DNA of 64,000 nt from Solicoccozyma terricola (Eukaryota; Basidiomycota; Tremellomycetes; Filobasidiales; Piskurozymaceae). Shown here in pieces: positions 24,152 through 36,469 of this stretch. The stretch's first letter is position 1; each line of letters begins with the position of its first letter. The notes below the pieces were generated by a model. It made no database searches. It had not been told where the DNA came from and was given only the letters and a program-made list of their open reading frames with translations. The DNA is taken from the NCBI GenBank assembly GCA_001600875.1, contig BCLD01000008.1:743123-807122 (forward strand). Reading direction: 5' to 3'. Made by a program: the position numbers and the translations under genes.

Positions 24152-27027
24152 ATGTCATATCGTTACACACCCTCCAGACCTCCCATCATCACCACCACTA
24201 CCACTACCACCACCACGACGGACGACGACGACGAAGACCATACATTCCAACTCGATATTGAAATTCCCATGTATAACTCATCACCAAACCGAACACGAAC
24301 ACAAGCACGAACACGAACACAAACTTCAACAACAACAACAACAACAACAAACAACGATCGTCAATATGGGAATACATCTCGAAAACAAGGTGATAATAGA
24401 AATCTTAATCATTTATTGAATTTTCAAATGCCAGCTAGGAATGGTGGATATGGTAGTAGTGGACATGGTAGTGGACATGGTGGTGGACATGGTGGTGGAC
24501 ATGGTGGAATGCCAAGAAGGAGTAGAGGAGTCAAGTTTCAAAATGGAGCGTATTTGAGAGAAAGTGAGTTTTGGTCTGTGGTGGGATGGATCGGTCGGTC
24601 GGGTCCCGGTGCGAAGAGAATCTGATGTGGGGATTTGGCGGTTGTTATCGGTCGTGGCAATTTTTTTCTTCCTTTCTTCTTCTTCGTAGAATACGTGAAT
24701 TCTCAGTTTAGGTTTATTATGAAACCGACTGGGAATTATAATGCTCATCTTGCTGATCCAGATATGTGAGTGTGATACCTTTCTTTTTTTTCTAAAGGCG
24801 AAAACATTCAAAACGAATTGACCTCCCTCACTCGAAAAAATCGTGAAAATACCAGATTCTTCAACTGGTCTTCCATCCTTCAAGTCATTGTACCCACCGT
24901 TTCTGCTCTTTCCCAAGCTCAAGGCGACGAATCATCTACTCTACATCTCACCAGCGGCTCTAATACCTACACAACTTGTGATCCAGAACGGAGGTTGAGA
25001 AAGGAAAAGGAAAAAGAAGGTACAACTTGTCCGATTTGCTTGGGTAGACCTGTAGCTGGAAGAATGACTAAATGCGGCCATGTGAGTTGGGGGTATCCGA
25101 GGGAAGGGGGGGGGGGGGGAGATTGGATGATGGATGATTTGTAAAAACACTGATTTTTCTTTCTTATCACACAACCCGACCTTTCGTTTCTCAATTCTAG
25201 ATCTTTTGCTACCCTTGCATTTTACATTACTTTCAACTATCTGATATCCCGAAATGCGCAAAATGTCCGATTTGCGGCGATACGATCCAAGAGCGGATGT
25301 TGAAATCTATTAGATGGTGGGATAGTGAATTTGTTACTGAAGATGTCAACAAAGTCACTCCCCATACGGCACCCTCACATGAGATCCTAGGGTTACATAT
25401 CGACCCCCACGATCACGGGTCGGATATTCTAGGACCTCTCGAGCTCGATTCAGTTTCCCACGGCTGGACACATAAACTACGGATGCGACTCATGCAACGA
25501 CCTCATATCTCAACATTAGCTTTACCTCGATCACCAACATGGCCATCAGAGGCAATCCCATCCCAATCTCAAGCTCCATTCCATTTCTTACCGGATGTCA
25601 TGGCATTCTCTAAATTCTGTCTCGCAACGGCAGAATACATGGTGGACCAGCTGAATCGAGATTTGGTCGAGTTGGAAAGGGAGAAGGAAATGATGGTTTC
25701 ATCTGGAGACGAGTTGGGAGCTACGTTTGTAGAGGCAGCGGAGAGGAAGGTTCGTGAACAGATGGCCAAGGCGACAGAGGAGTTGAATGTACCGTCCGTC
25801 CGACGGATGGAAAGGCAGGCACGAGATGCGATCGTGGAGATCGATCGTGCAAAGGAGGAGCGAGCAAAGGAATCAGCACGGAGAGCGTCATTGGCTCTGG
25901 CGAGAGAGGAAGAGCGGTCAGCGAATGATTCAGGAATGGGATCTCATTCACAAAGCGAGGTACCGGCCATGCATCTGGCAATGACAGGTCAACCAACCTA
26001 CACCACAGGCGTCTCGCCTACTTCCTTATCCCAACCCACCACCCCTAAATCTCGTGGAAATCGACGGCAACAACAACCATCCGCCGTCACTCTCGCGTCA
26101 TCAGACGAACCGGCTTACCTGTTTTATCAAGCTGCTACTGGCACCAACATTTTCCTTCACCCACTCGACATCAAAGTCCTGTTATCCTATCACAAAACAT
26201 ACGCATCATTCCCTAACACTATCACTATCCGCCCGGAAGGCTCGGACGAAGGCACCATCAACGAGGAACTTCGAAAGCGATGTAAATATCTCTCCCATCT
26301 GCCTCTTGGTACGGATGTTGTCTTTGTCGAAGCCGATTTGGAGGATACGCTCGGGCACGCTGCGATTGCACCTTTCGAGCAAGCTCTAAAGCAACGTAGG
26401 AATCGGCGACGCGAGAAGGTGCGGAAAGATGATCGAGCGAAGAGTCGGTGGGAAGCCAAAGAGAGAGAAAAGTTACCGTTCGGTGATAGAGGCGACTATT
26501 CTGCGTTTACGGGTGAAGCCGATAGCGCAGACTTCCTCCTCGCTTTGGAGCGGTCGACTCTAGAGGCGGCGGCAAATGGAGCGGCGTATCCAATCGTGGA
26601 TGGGTCGAATCCTTCCTCGGCAACGACATCGTATCTCTCCGCCAACTCTTCAAGCTTCCCTCCGTCCGCCCTTGTGGCCGGAGCCGGATCCGGAACAGCT
26701 GGACTGTCACCCAATCTGGTGGACGCTGCTGGCAACATGATCACGTCTTCCGGTATATCGCCACCTGCTGGATACAAGCTAGATGGGGTTTGGGGAACTT
26801 CAACTTCGGGCAGAGGCTTCTCCTCGCGAGAACCTGGTGTTGGACTGGTCCGACCTATCAAGAAGACGGAAGAGGATTTAGAGATGGATCAAGTATGGAG
26901 CGCATTCCAAGAGTCAGCTACGTCCGCTTCGAATGCGGCGACGAATGGGGAGGGACAAAAGACTGGAGCAAAGAAAAAGAACAAGAAGGTAGTCTTGAAT
27001 ATGAGTAGTGGTGGAAGAAAAGGTTGA
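24152..27027 (+). CDS. RNF10/Mag2-type RING-finger protein
   Basis: Four exons (24152-24563, 24690-24765, 24856-25081, 25201-27027) give 846 residues. The N-terminus is low complexity (Thr and Asp runs, a His-Gly repeat). Then comes the family-specific FRFIMKPTGNYNAHLADPD, followed by a C3HC4 RING: CPICL, CGHIFCYPCILHYF, and CAKCPICGDTI. Next is a degenerate block with the signature LKSIRWWDSE. RNF10/Mag2 proteins are E3 ubiquitin ligases; in animals and yeast they mark 40S subunits (uS3/uS5) at stalled initiation complexes. The second half has a charged helical region (about residues 350-430), then FFHPLDIKVLL-like and HLPLGTDVVFVEADLEDT segments typical of the family. The last exon is long and intronless. 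It probably acts in the cytoplasm on ribosomes (inference from family). Confidence 0.9.
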
Positions 27028-27326
27028 AGGATATGGAAAAAGACAGGCAGCCAAGGGCTCAAACAACATTGCATGCTCATGGAGCGAACGGATCTTTAGT
27101 ACAACCAGCACATACATCACACCAATTGTTTCATTTCTAGCCAATTTCAGCTGTTTCACGTGTTCGTCGTGCTGAGGCCCGGCCAGCGATTCCCTTTCCC
27201 ACAAGCATTCTCTCTCCAGTTGAGCATATCATCAACTCCCTCATCAATATCCTCGTCGCTCGGACCGGCTCTACAAAGGTCGTTCAGTGTCAGAACCTGC
27301 TCTCGAGTGCTAGGTCTAATTCCATC

Positions 27327-28774
27327 ATGGGGAAGAAAAAGTCAAAGAAGACAGCTTTCGTGCGTGTGATGCACCATTGACTAACCGCTCAGGCTGACTG
27401 ACCCGCATCTCAACGTCGCTCACAGGTGCTGAAACCATGGTGTTGGTATTGCGAGCGAGAGTTTGAAGACGAGAAGGGTGAGTGACGCTGGTGGGCAGGT
27501 CCACGATGTGGATTCCGGAACTGACCGCCGTGAACGACCTCTGTTCAGTCCTGCTACAACATCAAAAAGCAAAGCATTTCAAATGCAACCACTGTCCTAG
27601 AAAGCTTAATACGGCAGGTGGTTTAATGGTCCACTGTCAACAGGTGCACAAAACTGAGCCGGATAAGTGAGCAGGACTTTCGAACGGTCACGCGCGCGAT
27701 AGGAGCACTCCACTGACACCCGTCTTGGCCTTTTGTCGCATAGGCTTCCAAATACCTTACCTGGCCGCGATGGTTATGATATCGAGATCTTCGGAATGGA
27801 AGGAGTCCCTGCGAAAGATCAAGCCGAATGGAGAGCGAAAAAAGAAGCAGAATCTGGTATTTCTACTTCTCAAACCAATCAACAAAGCATTCTCAAGAGG
27901 CCGCGAATCTACAAGGGCGTCATAAGCGAGGCAGACTTGCAGATGGCGTTGACGCAGCACAAGGCTTTAATGAGCGGAGATAAGAGTGCTTTGATGATGC
28001 CACCACCAGGGATGATGGGGATGGGGATGGGGATGAGGCCTCCGATGCCAGGTCAACCACCGTTCATGGGATTCCCAGGGTCAGTATTGGTGTAATTTCC
28101 CAAAAGTTCGAGCTCGATGCTGACAATGCTCCCTTGAATCTCGCACAGCGCACCACCACCAGGAATGGGGTTCCCTGGTAACATGCCCCCTCAAGCGTGA
28201 GTTGTCAGAGTGTTTGAGCCGTTCAGTTCTTGTCAGCTAACATATTGCTCCTCGCCACTGCAGATTCCCTCCTCCAGGCATGCAATTCCCTCCGCAGATG
28301 GGTATGCCACCACAAGCATTCCCTCCTCGTCCTCCCTTCCAAATGCCACCACCCGGATTCGGATCTCCTGGTATGCCAATGCCACCGCCAAGTTTCTCTC
28401 CAGTCCCAGGACCAGGTATGGCAGCATCTCCAGGTATGGCAGGATCACCTTATGCACCCGTTGCTCGTCCACCGTTCCTCCCATCGCCAGTCCCTCAAGC
28501 TAACGCTTCGTCAGCTGGTACCCCATCGGCGGAGGATATCGAGGTTCAACCTCCAAAGGATGGTGTAATGTGGCCGGATGACACGGCTTCTCCGGTGAGT
28601 TGTCGAGTTCCTGGTAATTTCCTCTCGATCTACAATTCCTGACGCCTTCACTACGACTCACAGGCAGAAAAGCGTGCCAGGCAATCTAGATACCGCTATG
28701 TCTCACCTTCTCCGGGTGAAGGAGGCGAGGAAGCTGCGACTCGCAAACGTAAAGCTGCTGCTGACTTCCTGTAG
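27327..28774 (+). CDS. ZNF207/BuGZ-like C2H2 zinc-finger protein
   Basis: Seven exons (27327-27359, 27426-27477, 27549-27666, 27744-28079, 28149-28196, 28264-28594, 28664-28774) give 342 residues. It starts MGKKKSKKTAF, then has two linked zinc fingers: PWCWYCEREFEDEKVLLQHQ.KAKHFKC and CNHCPRKLNTAGGLMVHCQQVH. These are followed by the family's LPNTLPGRDGYDIEIFGMEGVP. The middle is extremely rich in Pro, Met and Gly, as in animal BuGZ, where this region drives phase separation. Animal ZNF207/BuGZ binds Bub3 through a GLEBS motif and also acts in splicing. I do not see a certain GLEBS motif here, so a splicing or RNA role is as likely. The C-terminus is basic (RKRKAAADFL). CACGTG sits at 27157-27162 upstream. 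Confidence 0.85.
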
Positions 28775-28882
28775 ATCTATATACTGTAACATCATTTGCT
28801 TCCCAAGATGAACAATCAATGTGTCGTCTTGAATCAGGGAATCATGATACAAGCTGCATCTGACATTCATCTATATCTTGCT

Positions 28883-31362
28883 CTACATACGATCAAGAGG
28901 AGTCAAAGTCAACAAACGCATGGCCGATGCCAGCACGTCCCTGGTGCAGAGATACAAGTACAAACGAGCACGAGCGACCTCTGGCTCCGCTCCATGCACC
29001 TTGATAGTCTCCCATGCGGACGAGACGGCGTGAGTGATCTTGAAACAGAATGTCACGATTGTCGATGGTTCCGATACGTCGAAAGCATCCTTGACGACAG
29101 ACGGATAAGTACCAAGGAGGTACAAGATCTCCTTGGCCTTCTCTTCAACGAGCAGATCGGTGTTGATCTCGTTGACGTCCTTTGGAAGAGTGACTCCAGG
29201 GTTCTTCCTCTCGATAGAGCAGAGACGCACGTGAGAGTATTGGATGTAAGGTCTGTAAGGGGGGTGGATGTAAGCTCCCACCCAGGTATAGGGAACCCTC
29301 GCGCTAATCGACGCACCCAGTGTCTCCCTCGAACGACGTCATACGAGCTGAGTCGTACTTGTAATCATTGATACTGAGAACGGGAACGGACGGTCAATCA
29401 AAGTAGGAAAGGTTCACTTGCAACATCTACCCACCGCCTCGCTGACATATCCTGGATCTTGACGGCAGTCATACCGATAACATCAGAGGTATACTCAGGA
29501 TCCTCGATTTGAGCGTACTTGGCCTCATTCTTCCGCATTTGTTCGTGCATGCTATCCTTGGCATCGGTGAGAATGTCATCGAGGAATTTGACAGTTCCCT
29601 TTCGGGTCGACATGCCGAGGACCATACCTTGGGACGCAGAAGCAAAAATATCAGCCAAAGATCAGGGGAGTGGCTCTGACGGTCACCTACCGAAGTTGAT
29701 GTGTTGCAACTGCTTCGCCTTGGGATCCGCCCACTCATAACCCATCAAATCAAGAGTCTTGAACAGCTGCTTGAAGTAGAAATCCTGCTGCGCCGCAACA
29801 ACGTACACAGCCTTGTCGAACTTGTATGCGTCTTTTCGCTCTTTGGCGCCTCCCAAATCACGGGTCATGTAGATACTTGTTCCGTCTGGATAGCGGGGGA
29901 TCTTGTCAGCCTTGTTTGTCGCCCGATTATCGGCATCGACAGGACTCACCATTCTTCTTCACCACCGCTTTATCCAACTTGTGTTTGGTCAAATCAACCA
30001 AAACACCACCCTTCTCTTCGCACAACAATCCCTTTTTCTCCAGGATGTCCAATGCCTCCTCCATGCTTTCTGGCCTGACAACAGACTCTCCACCGTAAAC
30101 GTCGAAATGAATGTTCAATCGAGCGTAGGTCTTTTCTAGCTTCCTGATGGAGAAATCACGGAACCGCCTCCAGAGACCAAGAGCCTCCTCGTCACCATCC
30201 TCCATCAACTTGAAGAAAGCACGAGCTTCGTCGTGGATAGCTGGGTCCGCTTCTGCTTCCTGATTGATTTGTACGTAGACCTAATCGCACAAACCATTTA
30301 GCTTCTTTTTTCTCGTTGCACCAGTTTCAAAAGGTTTTTCAGACTCACATTATACAGATGCTTGACGGCATCATTCTCCATTTCTTCCTCTGATCCATGC
30401 TTTTTGAATCCCAACGCCAACAGACCGAATTGTTTGCCCCAATCACCGAGGTAATTCAGACGAACGACATTCCATCCATTCGCTTCGTATAGGTTCGCAA
30501 TGAACGCTCCGATGATGGTCGATCGCAAGTGTCCAGCGTGGAAAGGTTTCGCGATGTTCGGTGATGAGAAGTCAACTATGTTACCAAATTCCAAGTACAA
30601 AAAAATCAGTTATGTCTTCCTACAGTTCAGACGAGGGGATGGAATATTTGGTACGCACTGACAGCATTCTTCCCATTTCCGGTAGTGTTGCATCCATATC
30701 CTTTCCCCTTGGCAGCTGCATCTAGAGGACCGATAGAGGCTTTTGAACCGCCCAAATTAGCTGCTGAAGTAGCTGTTGAAGGGGAAAGAGCTCGAATTTG
30801 ACGGAGGAGATGATATTGGAAAACAGGGTAACTGTGGTTCGAATATGATCAGGGAACTCGAACTCGGTGAGAAAGTTAGAAGGAAAGGAACAAACTTGAG
30901 GGTGAAAGTAGCGAAGCCGTTGTTGGAGACGCAGTTGGAGAGGTATTGGGATGGTTTGAACTGAGATGGGAGCAGTTTCCATGATCTTCAATATATGGAT
31001 CACAAGATTGTCGTTTGCGGCGGCGGCGACACTTACATGAGCTGCGACCTTGTCAGCATGAACTCCTGGGGCACCTCCTAGACGGAATCGAGCCATTGCG
31101 ATATGAAAGTCTCCTTGTTTCTTGCCTGAATACCCAATTTCCCCGTCCAATTAAGCCGGAGTACAAGACCACTTCACTGACTGTCCAACTCACCGATATC
31201 CAAACCTCCCACAACCTTTTCGATTTCTACGCCAACTGCTTCAGAAACAACCTTGGCAGCTGCTACCTTGAACAAATCCAACATGCTAGTCTCTGGGTCC
31301 GCACCTGCCACTGATGGCAGGATTGGAAGAGCATACTTTTCCGGGATGGAGTTGTTGGCCAT
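28883..31362 (-). CDS. Arginyl-tRNA synthetase
   Basis: Ten exons (31362-31194, 31125-31037, 30960-30896, 30831-30659, 30575-30349, 30280-29950, 29885-29691, 29627-29435, 29373-29317, 29252-28883) sum to 622 residues, normal for fungal ArgRS. Class I features: an N-terminal Add1-type domain ([21 protein letters not shown]), the HIGH-equivalent [20 protein letters not shown], a [12 protein letters not shown] helix, then [10 protein letters not shown], and MSTRKG in place of KMSKS (usual in this family). The C-terminal anticodon-binding domain ends in [11 protein letters not shown]. It charges tRNA-Arg in the cytosol, and probably also in mitochondria, since many fungi use one gene for both. 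The AUG at 31362 has a good context (AAAATGGCC). The frame stays open upstream without an AUG (separate entry). Confidence 0.96.
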
Positions 31363-31500
31363 TTTAGTATGACCGCTTGAATATCGGAAGAAGGGTTTGA
31401 TGGAGATTGAAGACGGACGGAGGAAAGACGCAGACGCTCGGAATGGAGCGAGGAGAGAGAGCAGTTTGGTGTTGATGATTTCTAGAGTAGGGAGTGTAGT
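31363..31500 (-). other. AUG-less in-frame N-terminal extension of ArgRS (possible mitochondrial presequence)
   Basis: Upstream of the ArgRS AUG the same frame stays open for 46 codons, up to a TAA at 31501-31503, with no AUG. The encoded stretch has Arg, Lys and Ser but only one acidic residue. It contains KLLSLLAPFRASASFLRPSS then IKPFFRYSSGHTK, the composition of a matrix-targeting presequence. Initiation would need a near-cognate codon (for example CTG at 31464-31462) or an upstream spliced AUG. Confidence 0.5.
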
Positions 31501-31503
31501 TTA

Positions 31504-31816
31504 CTGATAGCTCCTGAGATCCCTTTGTAAACTGTGATGTTCAGATGATTAGATGACTCGACCGACCGACATGCCTGCATGCCTGCATACGAGAAGCAAC
31601 ATTTCCCAAGTTGCAGTGGGTGAAAGTCACGTGGATCACTCCAATGCTTCTCAACCCGATGTAACAGTTACGTTTGTCGTATAGTCCTTCACGCATCTAT
31701 GCTGCCCCTGCCCCTTCCGCACCCGCTTAGCACTCTGCTCGAATATTATTACATGTCTACCCATACAAAAAAACCCCAACGAGATTCGAATAAGACCGAA
31801 CATCGTCTTCACCATT
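31504..31816. promoter_or_regulatory. ArgRS upstream region
   Basis: Between the ArgRS leader and the Psf3 stop codon. It contains CACGTG at 31628-31633 (GTCACGTGGATC). No gene is seen. Confidence 0.45.
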
Positions 31817-33042
31817 TCATCGTCCTGACGAGACGCGATGTCTGCCAGTTGGCGTGTCATACCAAATCTTGACACGACGACCTGCTTCTTGACCTAAAAT
31901 GAACACTGAGTACCAGTCATAATTCCCATTGAACGATTGAATCAACAGAAAAAGAAAACCGTGAAGAAGACGCGAAAAGGGGAACATTGATTCGCATAAG
32001 CCAACAAGACGGTTTCTCTCGTGGCTTGTTTCTTTTTTGCCAAAACCAATCGTCAACACTCACATTCCTTTTCCTCCGCCTCCATCCCATCTTTAAACCC
32101 CTCACCCGCACTCCCAGCTCCACTCGTCCCACTTGTCTGTCCATCTGCCTGTGTGAGAGACGCTGATGCATAGTGGTTTGCCAGATCTTGTAGTAAAGGT
32201 AATCGATAGGTGAATGCCTGAGAGAGGAAGCGGAGACAACGTCAGTGAGCTTGCGTATTGTAGCCGATTTCCCGTTATTCGAGGTTAGATGGGGATCTCC
32301 AACGAACCTTGAGAAGCGTATTCAATAAATCTTTCCGCTGATCGTCATCCAAGCTACTCAAAAGTCCATACCCAACCGGAATATCAGTCAAATTTCCATC
32401 GGAACATCCCCCCAAGAACTTTTTTCATCATCATAATCACTCACACAGCTGCTATCCTTCGTCCCCACGCGTACCAGTACCCACTTCCTCCTACCAATGA
32501 TGAAAGTTTGACGGAAGGTGCTGAGGCGTTTAATGCTGATCTGACGCGATGGGAGTATGGTTGTGGGATTGGGAATGTTGTGAAGCCACTATTCGGGGAG
32601 AGAGAGGTGCGGGAGATAGGTGCGGGAGAGGTTCATCAGAGTGCATACTCGTAGCATCGTATCAAGGGGTAAGGCGACGAACCTGACGCTCAATGTTTGA
32701 GCAAGCCAGAATGGTAACTCGGCTTTCGCGTGTTGTTTAATCTGATTTCCAGCAAAAACCCGTAAAGCAAAGTCAGCATTCAACCGATAGTTGCTTCTGA
32801 GTGGACGACGTGAGAGAAAAGAACGGTGGAAAGGAAGGAACACTGACATCCAGCTCACTACCACCCTCCAAGTATCCCAAACCTTCCACATCCAACTCGA
32901 ACGTACAAGTCAATTTCTGTTACGCGTCGTCGTTGTTAGATACTCTCGATGAGCATGCTGAATGTTAACACCCGTGAATAAGCCGAGACCTCACATGATT
33001 ATCTGCTAGGATGGCATTGATGGAATAGTAGTCCTCATCCAT
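31817..33042 (-). CDS. PSF3: GINS complex subunit Psf3
   Basis: Seven exons (33042-32995, 32916-32848, 32741-32683, 32588-32445, 32356-32308, 32217-32064, 31893-31817) sum to 199 residues, the usual Psf3 size. The start MDEDYYSINAILADNHKLTCTFELDVEGLGYLEGG is the family's N-terminal motif. It is followed by KAELPFWLAQTLSVSGFTTF, SGYWYAWGRRIA and LLNTLLKAFTYRLPLLQDLAN. GINS (Sld5-Psf1-Psf2-Psf3) joins Mcm2-7 and Cdc45 as the replicative helicase. The exon 3 donor at GTTCGT (32682) was chosen because it restores the conserved LSVSGFTTF; reading past it leaves the family pattern. Confidence 0.92.
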
Positions 33043-33405
33043 CGTGGTTGTCGTGCGTGCTGTTACCGTGTCATCTGTATGTGTTTATGCTGGGTTGCTG
33101 GGATGGGCTGCTGGGAGGGAGGGGTGACGCTGGTCTGGTTAGTATACCGGCCGATGCACGCGCTTTAAAGAGGCTCAGGGTGGCGAAAATGGTCCGTGTA
33201 TGCGGTGTCACTGTCAGATCCCATCCATAGCACAGAACTGGCGCAGTAGACATGGGATCCAGCTGGATACTTCCTCCGTACGCATGTTCATATTATTCCA
33301 TCTCCATTTCCATCCACCTCCGAACACTCAGATAGATCGACATACAGGCCTTACGCTCGCTCTACCTTGCGATATTTGCACCATCTAGACACGACCGCTT
33401 CTCTA
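33043..33405. other. Intergenic region between Psf3 promoter and FRE2 stop
   Basis: Holds the Psf3 promoter and the 3' flank of the second ferric reductase. Nothing distinctive is seen. Confidence 0.4.
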
Positions 33406-36117
33406 TCACCAACCGAATGTCTCAGTATGGTACGATACCACCTGCTGACCCTTCAAAATCTTCCCTGCCTTGTTGATCCGCCTCGTGTCCTGACGAGCAC
33501 TATTTTGAAGTCCGCCAGGTCCACAAACTGACAGGTCGCGGAAGAAAGCGTCAAATCTCCGCGTCAATCTCCCTAAGAAACGCAGCGGACAACCACTCAC
33601 CTGCTATAGCAACCGGACCTTGAGCATCTACCACAGCCGCATCCAAGTACTCTCCTACATTTGCACGACCAACATGCCATGTAGCGTACTTCATCAGTGT
33701 AGATGATTTCCCGACTTGCTTGGATGCGAAATTATCCTCTTCTTCTTTTTCGCTTCCTCGAATACTCGTCCTAGCGCTCCCGGAGGATGATTCAAGGTAA
33801 GAAACTTTCTCCAGGTCCGATTCGTTGGATGAGGTCTTGGTGAAATGAAGATGAGCTTCGATGGAAAGTGACGATGGAAGGTTGACTAGTTCCCGAGCCA
33901 AGATGGGTTCAATCCATTGCAAACAGTCTGCGAAGAAAGCGGGGATGAATACTCGTAAGCGAAGACGGTCCCCTTGTCTGAATCTACTGTCACTTACCGA
34001 CCGATCTCGTCATCCAGATCAATACGACTTTCCTAACCCCTGCCTTGCCTGCCTTTACCTCACGCACGATATTCACAAGATGAGAGAGAGAATAGGTGAC
34101 TCCCGATCCACCTGACAGAACGTCTCGTCAGCAGGTGATCGAGTGATGTACATGAAATAGAGATGACGTGCAAACTCACCGGTAAGTAGAAGAACTGTAT
34201 CGTAGTGCGTTAAACTTTCACTGTTGCCATAAGCACCCTCGATATATGCGGGTACCTTGAAAACCTTGGAAGAGTCGATCTTATCCCTTAGTCTCCGTGT
34301 GAAGCCTTTAATGAAGAAGAAAAAGATGAGCGGCTTTGAAGTCGACTATACCCAAGCGAAGGCCGCTTACCATCTCTTATCTTCATGATAAACGTCACTT
34401 CTCCACCTTCCTCAGGCATACCAGATATCGTGAATGGGTGAGCTTCGAACGGAATCTGAGTTACAGATGGCATCATAACGTAGCTGGGTGGGACATAATC
34501 CGTCAGCTCCAGGTGCAAGGCTTTGGAGTTAGGCTACAATCACTCACGCATGTTGTCCTGGTGACCACTTTAGTCCTGGACGAGTCGCGGTCACCCTCAG
34601 TGTATCGTTGTCAAAGAGCTCCACTGTAGCCATGGACATCTCTCTGTTAGCTTTGGATGTTGGGAGTAGCCAAAGTTTGTTCATCAAGATAAGGCGGCCG
34701 AGTCGAACGAATCGATCGAGTCCCCAGAGGATAAAACCAGGCTACGAAGAGGGTTCGTTTCACATATTCAGCGACGAGCGTTCCTGTGAAAACTCGATCA
34801 AACTCACGTAGATCCAGTAGCTGAGTCTGCAGGGTGATTGGTGTTGGTGGTAAGGCCAGGCAGGCGATAACGTAGATTATCTTTTCACTCACTTTGACCA
34901 ATGCAACCACATCGACAGAAGGTACCCGCTGCGTGAGTGGGGAATTCAGCATAAGCTATAGGTATATCCGGGCTTGAAGCCTTTGCGATACTCACAAAAC
35001 GAGGAGAATATGACTGATTAAAAAGACTTCATAGAATCTGTTCCGTAGTGGCCGGAAAGAGGAGACGGTAAGGAGAGTGTACATTATCAGACCAGCGACA
35101 CCCTGAAAAAACAAAATCAAGTTATATATCATTGCTACCACATCCAAGGGGTTGCGCATCTGCTAACCCAGCGCATCCAGCCATGGGAGAGGTCCTTTTT
35201 TCCCTTGAGGCTGTTGGAATGGTGGGATGAGTACACCCGAGGATCACAAGTATGCCTCAAATACCCGCTTACCCTAAGTAAACTCGTCCGAAAGTATGGA
35301 CCCAGCTCGCGACAAGACAGACCCTGCCGGATGCCCGATGGAGAAAGTTGAGCTGTAGAAAAAGTGTGGGGTCAGCGTCCCGTCCCGTTTTGGAATCAAC
35401 CAGGTGTGCTCAGACTCACCTTCTCGTAGCCAATTCCCGTCAACACTGGTCGGCGAGTTTGATAAGACGTTAAACAGAGATTTTGAAACTTGTCGCCTCG
35501 ATCGACTCACAGGATATCGTGTTATTCTTGCCAGCCAATCCAACGATAAACCTTTGGGTGAAAAAGTGGAGGAGGTAAAAAGGAATAGTGGATGTTATAG
35601 ATACATCCTCTAACTCACGGTATCTGGGCGTACGCCATGTAGCCTGCTTGATTAGACCAAGCGTTTGTCGATTTGAGTGCTGAGAAAAAAAAAGGGGGAA
35701 GGGGGGTCCCGAAAGTCAGCGCGATATATTGAAGTGCAGTGCATTTTAGCTGAACGCAAACCCACATCCATAGAAACAGAAGACCATGAGAACCACTGTA
35801 TACACAATCGTCCAGAACATCTCATTGAGTGTCACCGAGTAAAGACCAGCAGGAATGGATGTCAAGTGAACCACGTTTTGGTAAGTGGCGAACAACATAT
35901 TCGTCGTGCGGGCGACCGCGCTCTTGGTGGTAGGAGTGTCGGACTGATTTAAACGAGAAACTGAGTTTCGCCGCCGATAGCGGTGGGCAACCAGCGCGAT
36001 CACATTGACAACGGTCAATGCAGCAACGACACAGGCAATAGTATACCAAGAGTCCTGTCCCATGAAGACTTGAGTCTTGATTCTTTTACCACCGCCATTT
36101 GTGGGTTTAGTTGACAT
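33406..36117 (-). CDS. FRE: Second ferric-chelate reductase (FRE family), compact form
   Basis: A multi-exon gene starting at ATG 36117 and stopping at 33406. The N-terminal helices include a WYTIACVVAALTVVNVIAL segment. Then NQAGYMAYAQIPFIVGLAGKN is a hallmark of FRE proteins, followed by LLTGIGYEKLNFLHR. Two haem pairs have 13 intervening residues: HRASGRVCLVASWVH and HILLVFGYLLSMWLH. A FILWGLDRFVRLGRL segment leads to the FAD domain (WSPGQHAYVMMPS, HPFTISGMP), the NAD motif LLLTGGSGVTYSL, and a C-terminal exon with CGPGGLQNSARQDTRR. It should reduce Fe(III)/Cu(II) at the plasma membrane. One junction near 34808-34900 is uncertain. The only frame-keeping solution I found uses a 13-nt exon at 34808-34820 with a weak GTCAAA donor upstream of it. 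Unlike the FRE at 16-20 kb it lacks long inserts. Confidence 0.9.
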
Positions 36118-36469
36118 TTCTGCAGGTATATGAGAAAAGACGAAAGGGGAGGGAATTGGAGGGCTACGGTCTTGCCTCCTCCAGCCAGCTATATGGCTAG
36201 CGCAGGACGGAACAGCACCCCAGTCGACCCGAACTTTTCCTGTTTCGGCCTCAAAAAAGCGCTGCGGTAATCTTATAAGATAACGCAGGCCGCCCTATCT
36301 GATTAGCGGTGGCAAAAGCCGTCGTCGCGCCTTCTCGGACGGAACGTTTGGGGGAAATTGGGATGCCATTCAAAGTCCGGTGAGGCTCCTCAGGAGAGGG
36401 GAGAGCAACAGCGGTCCCTCGCACACAGTCACACATCCCTCCTTCCCATCACACGGTGAGCGCACTGCG
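36118..36469. other. Intergenic: FRE2 promoter and Nas6 3' flank
   Basis: No gene is supported. The promoter of FRE2 should lie just right of 36117. I see no distinctive element. Confidence 0.4.
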
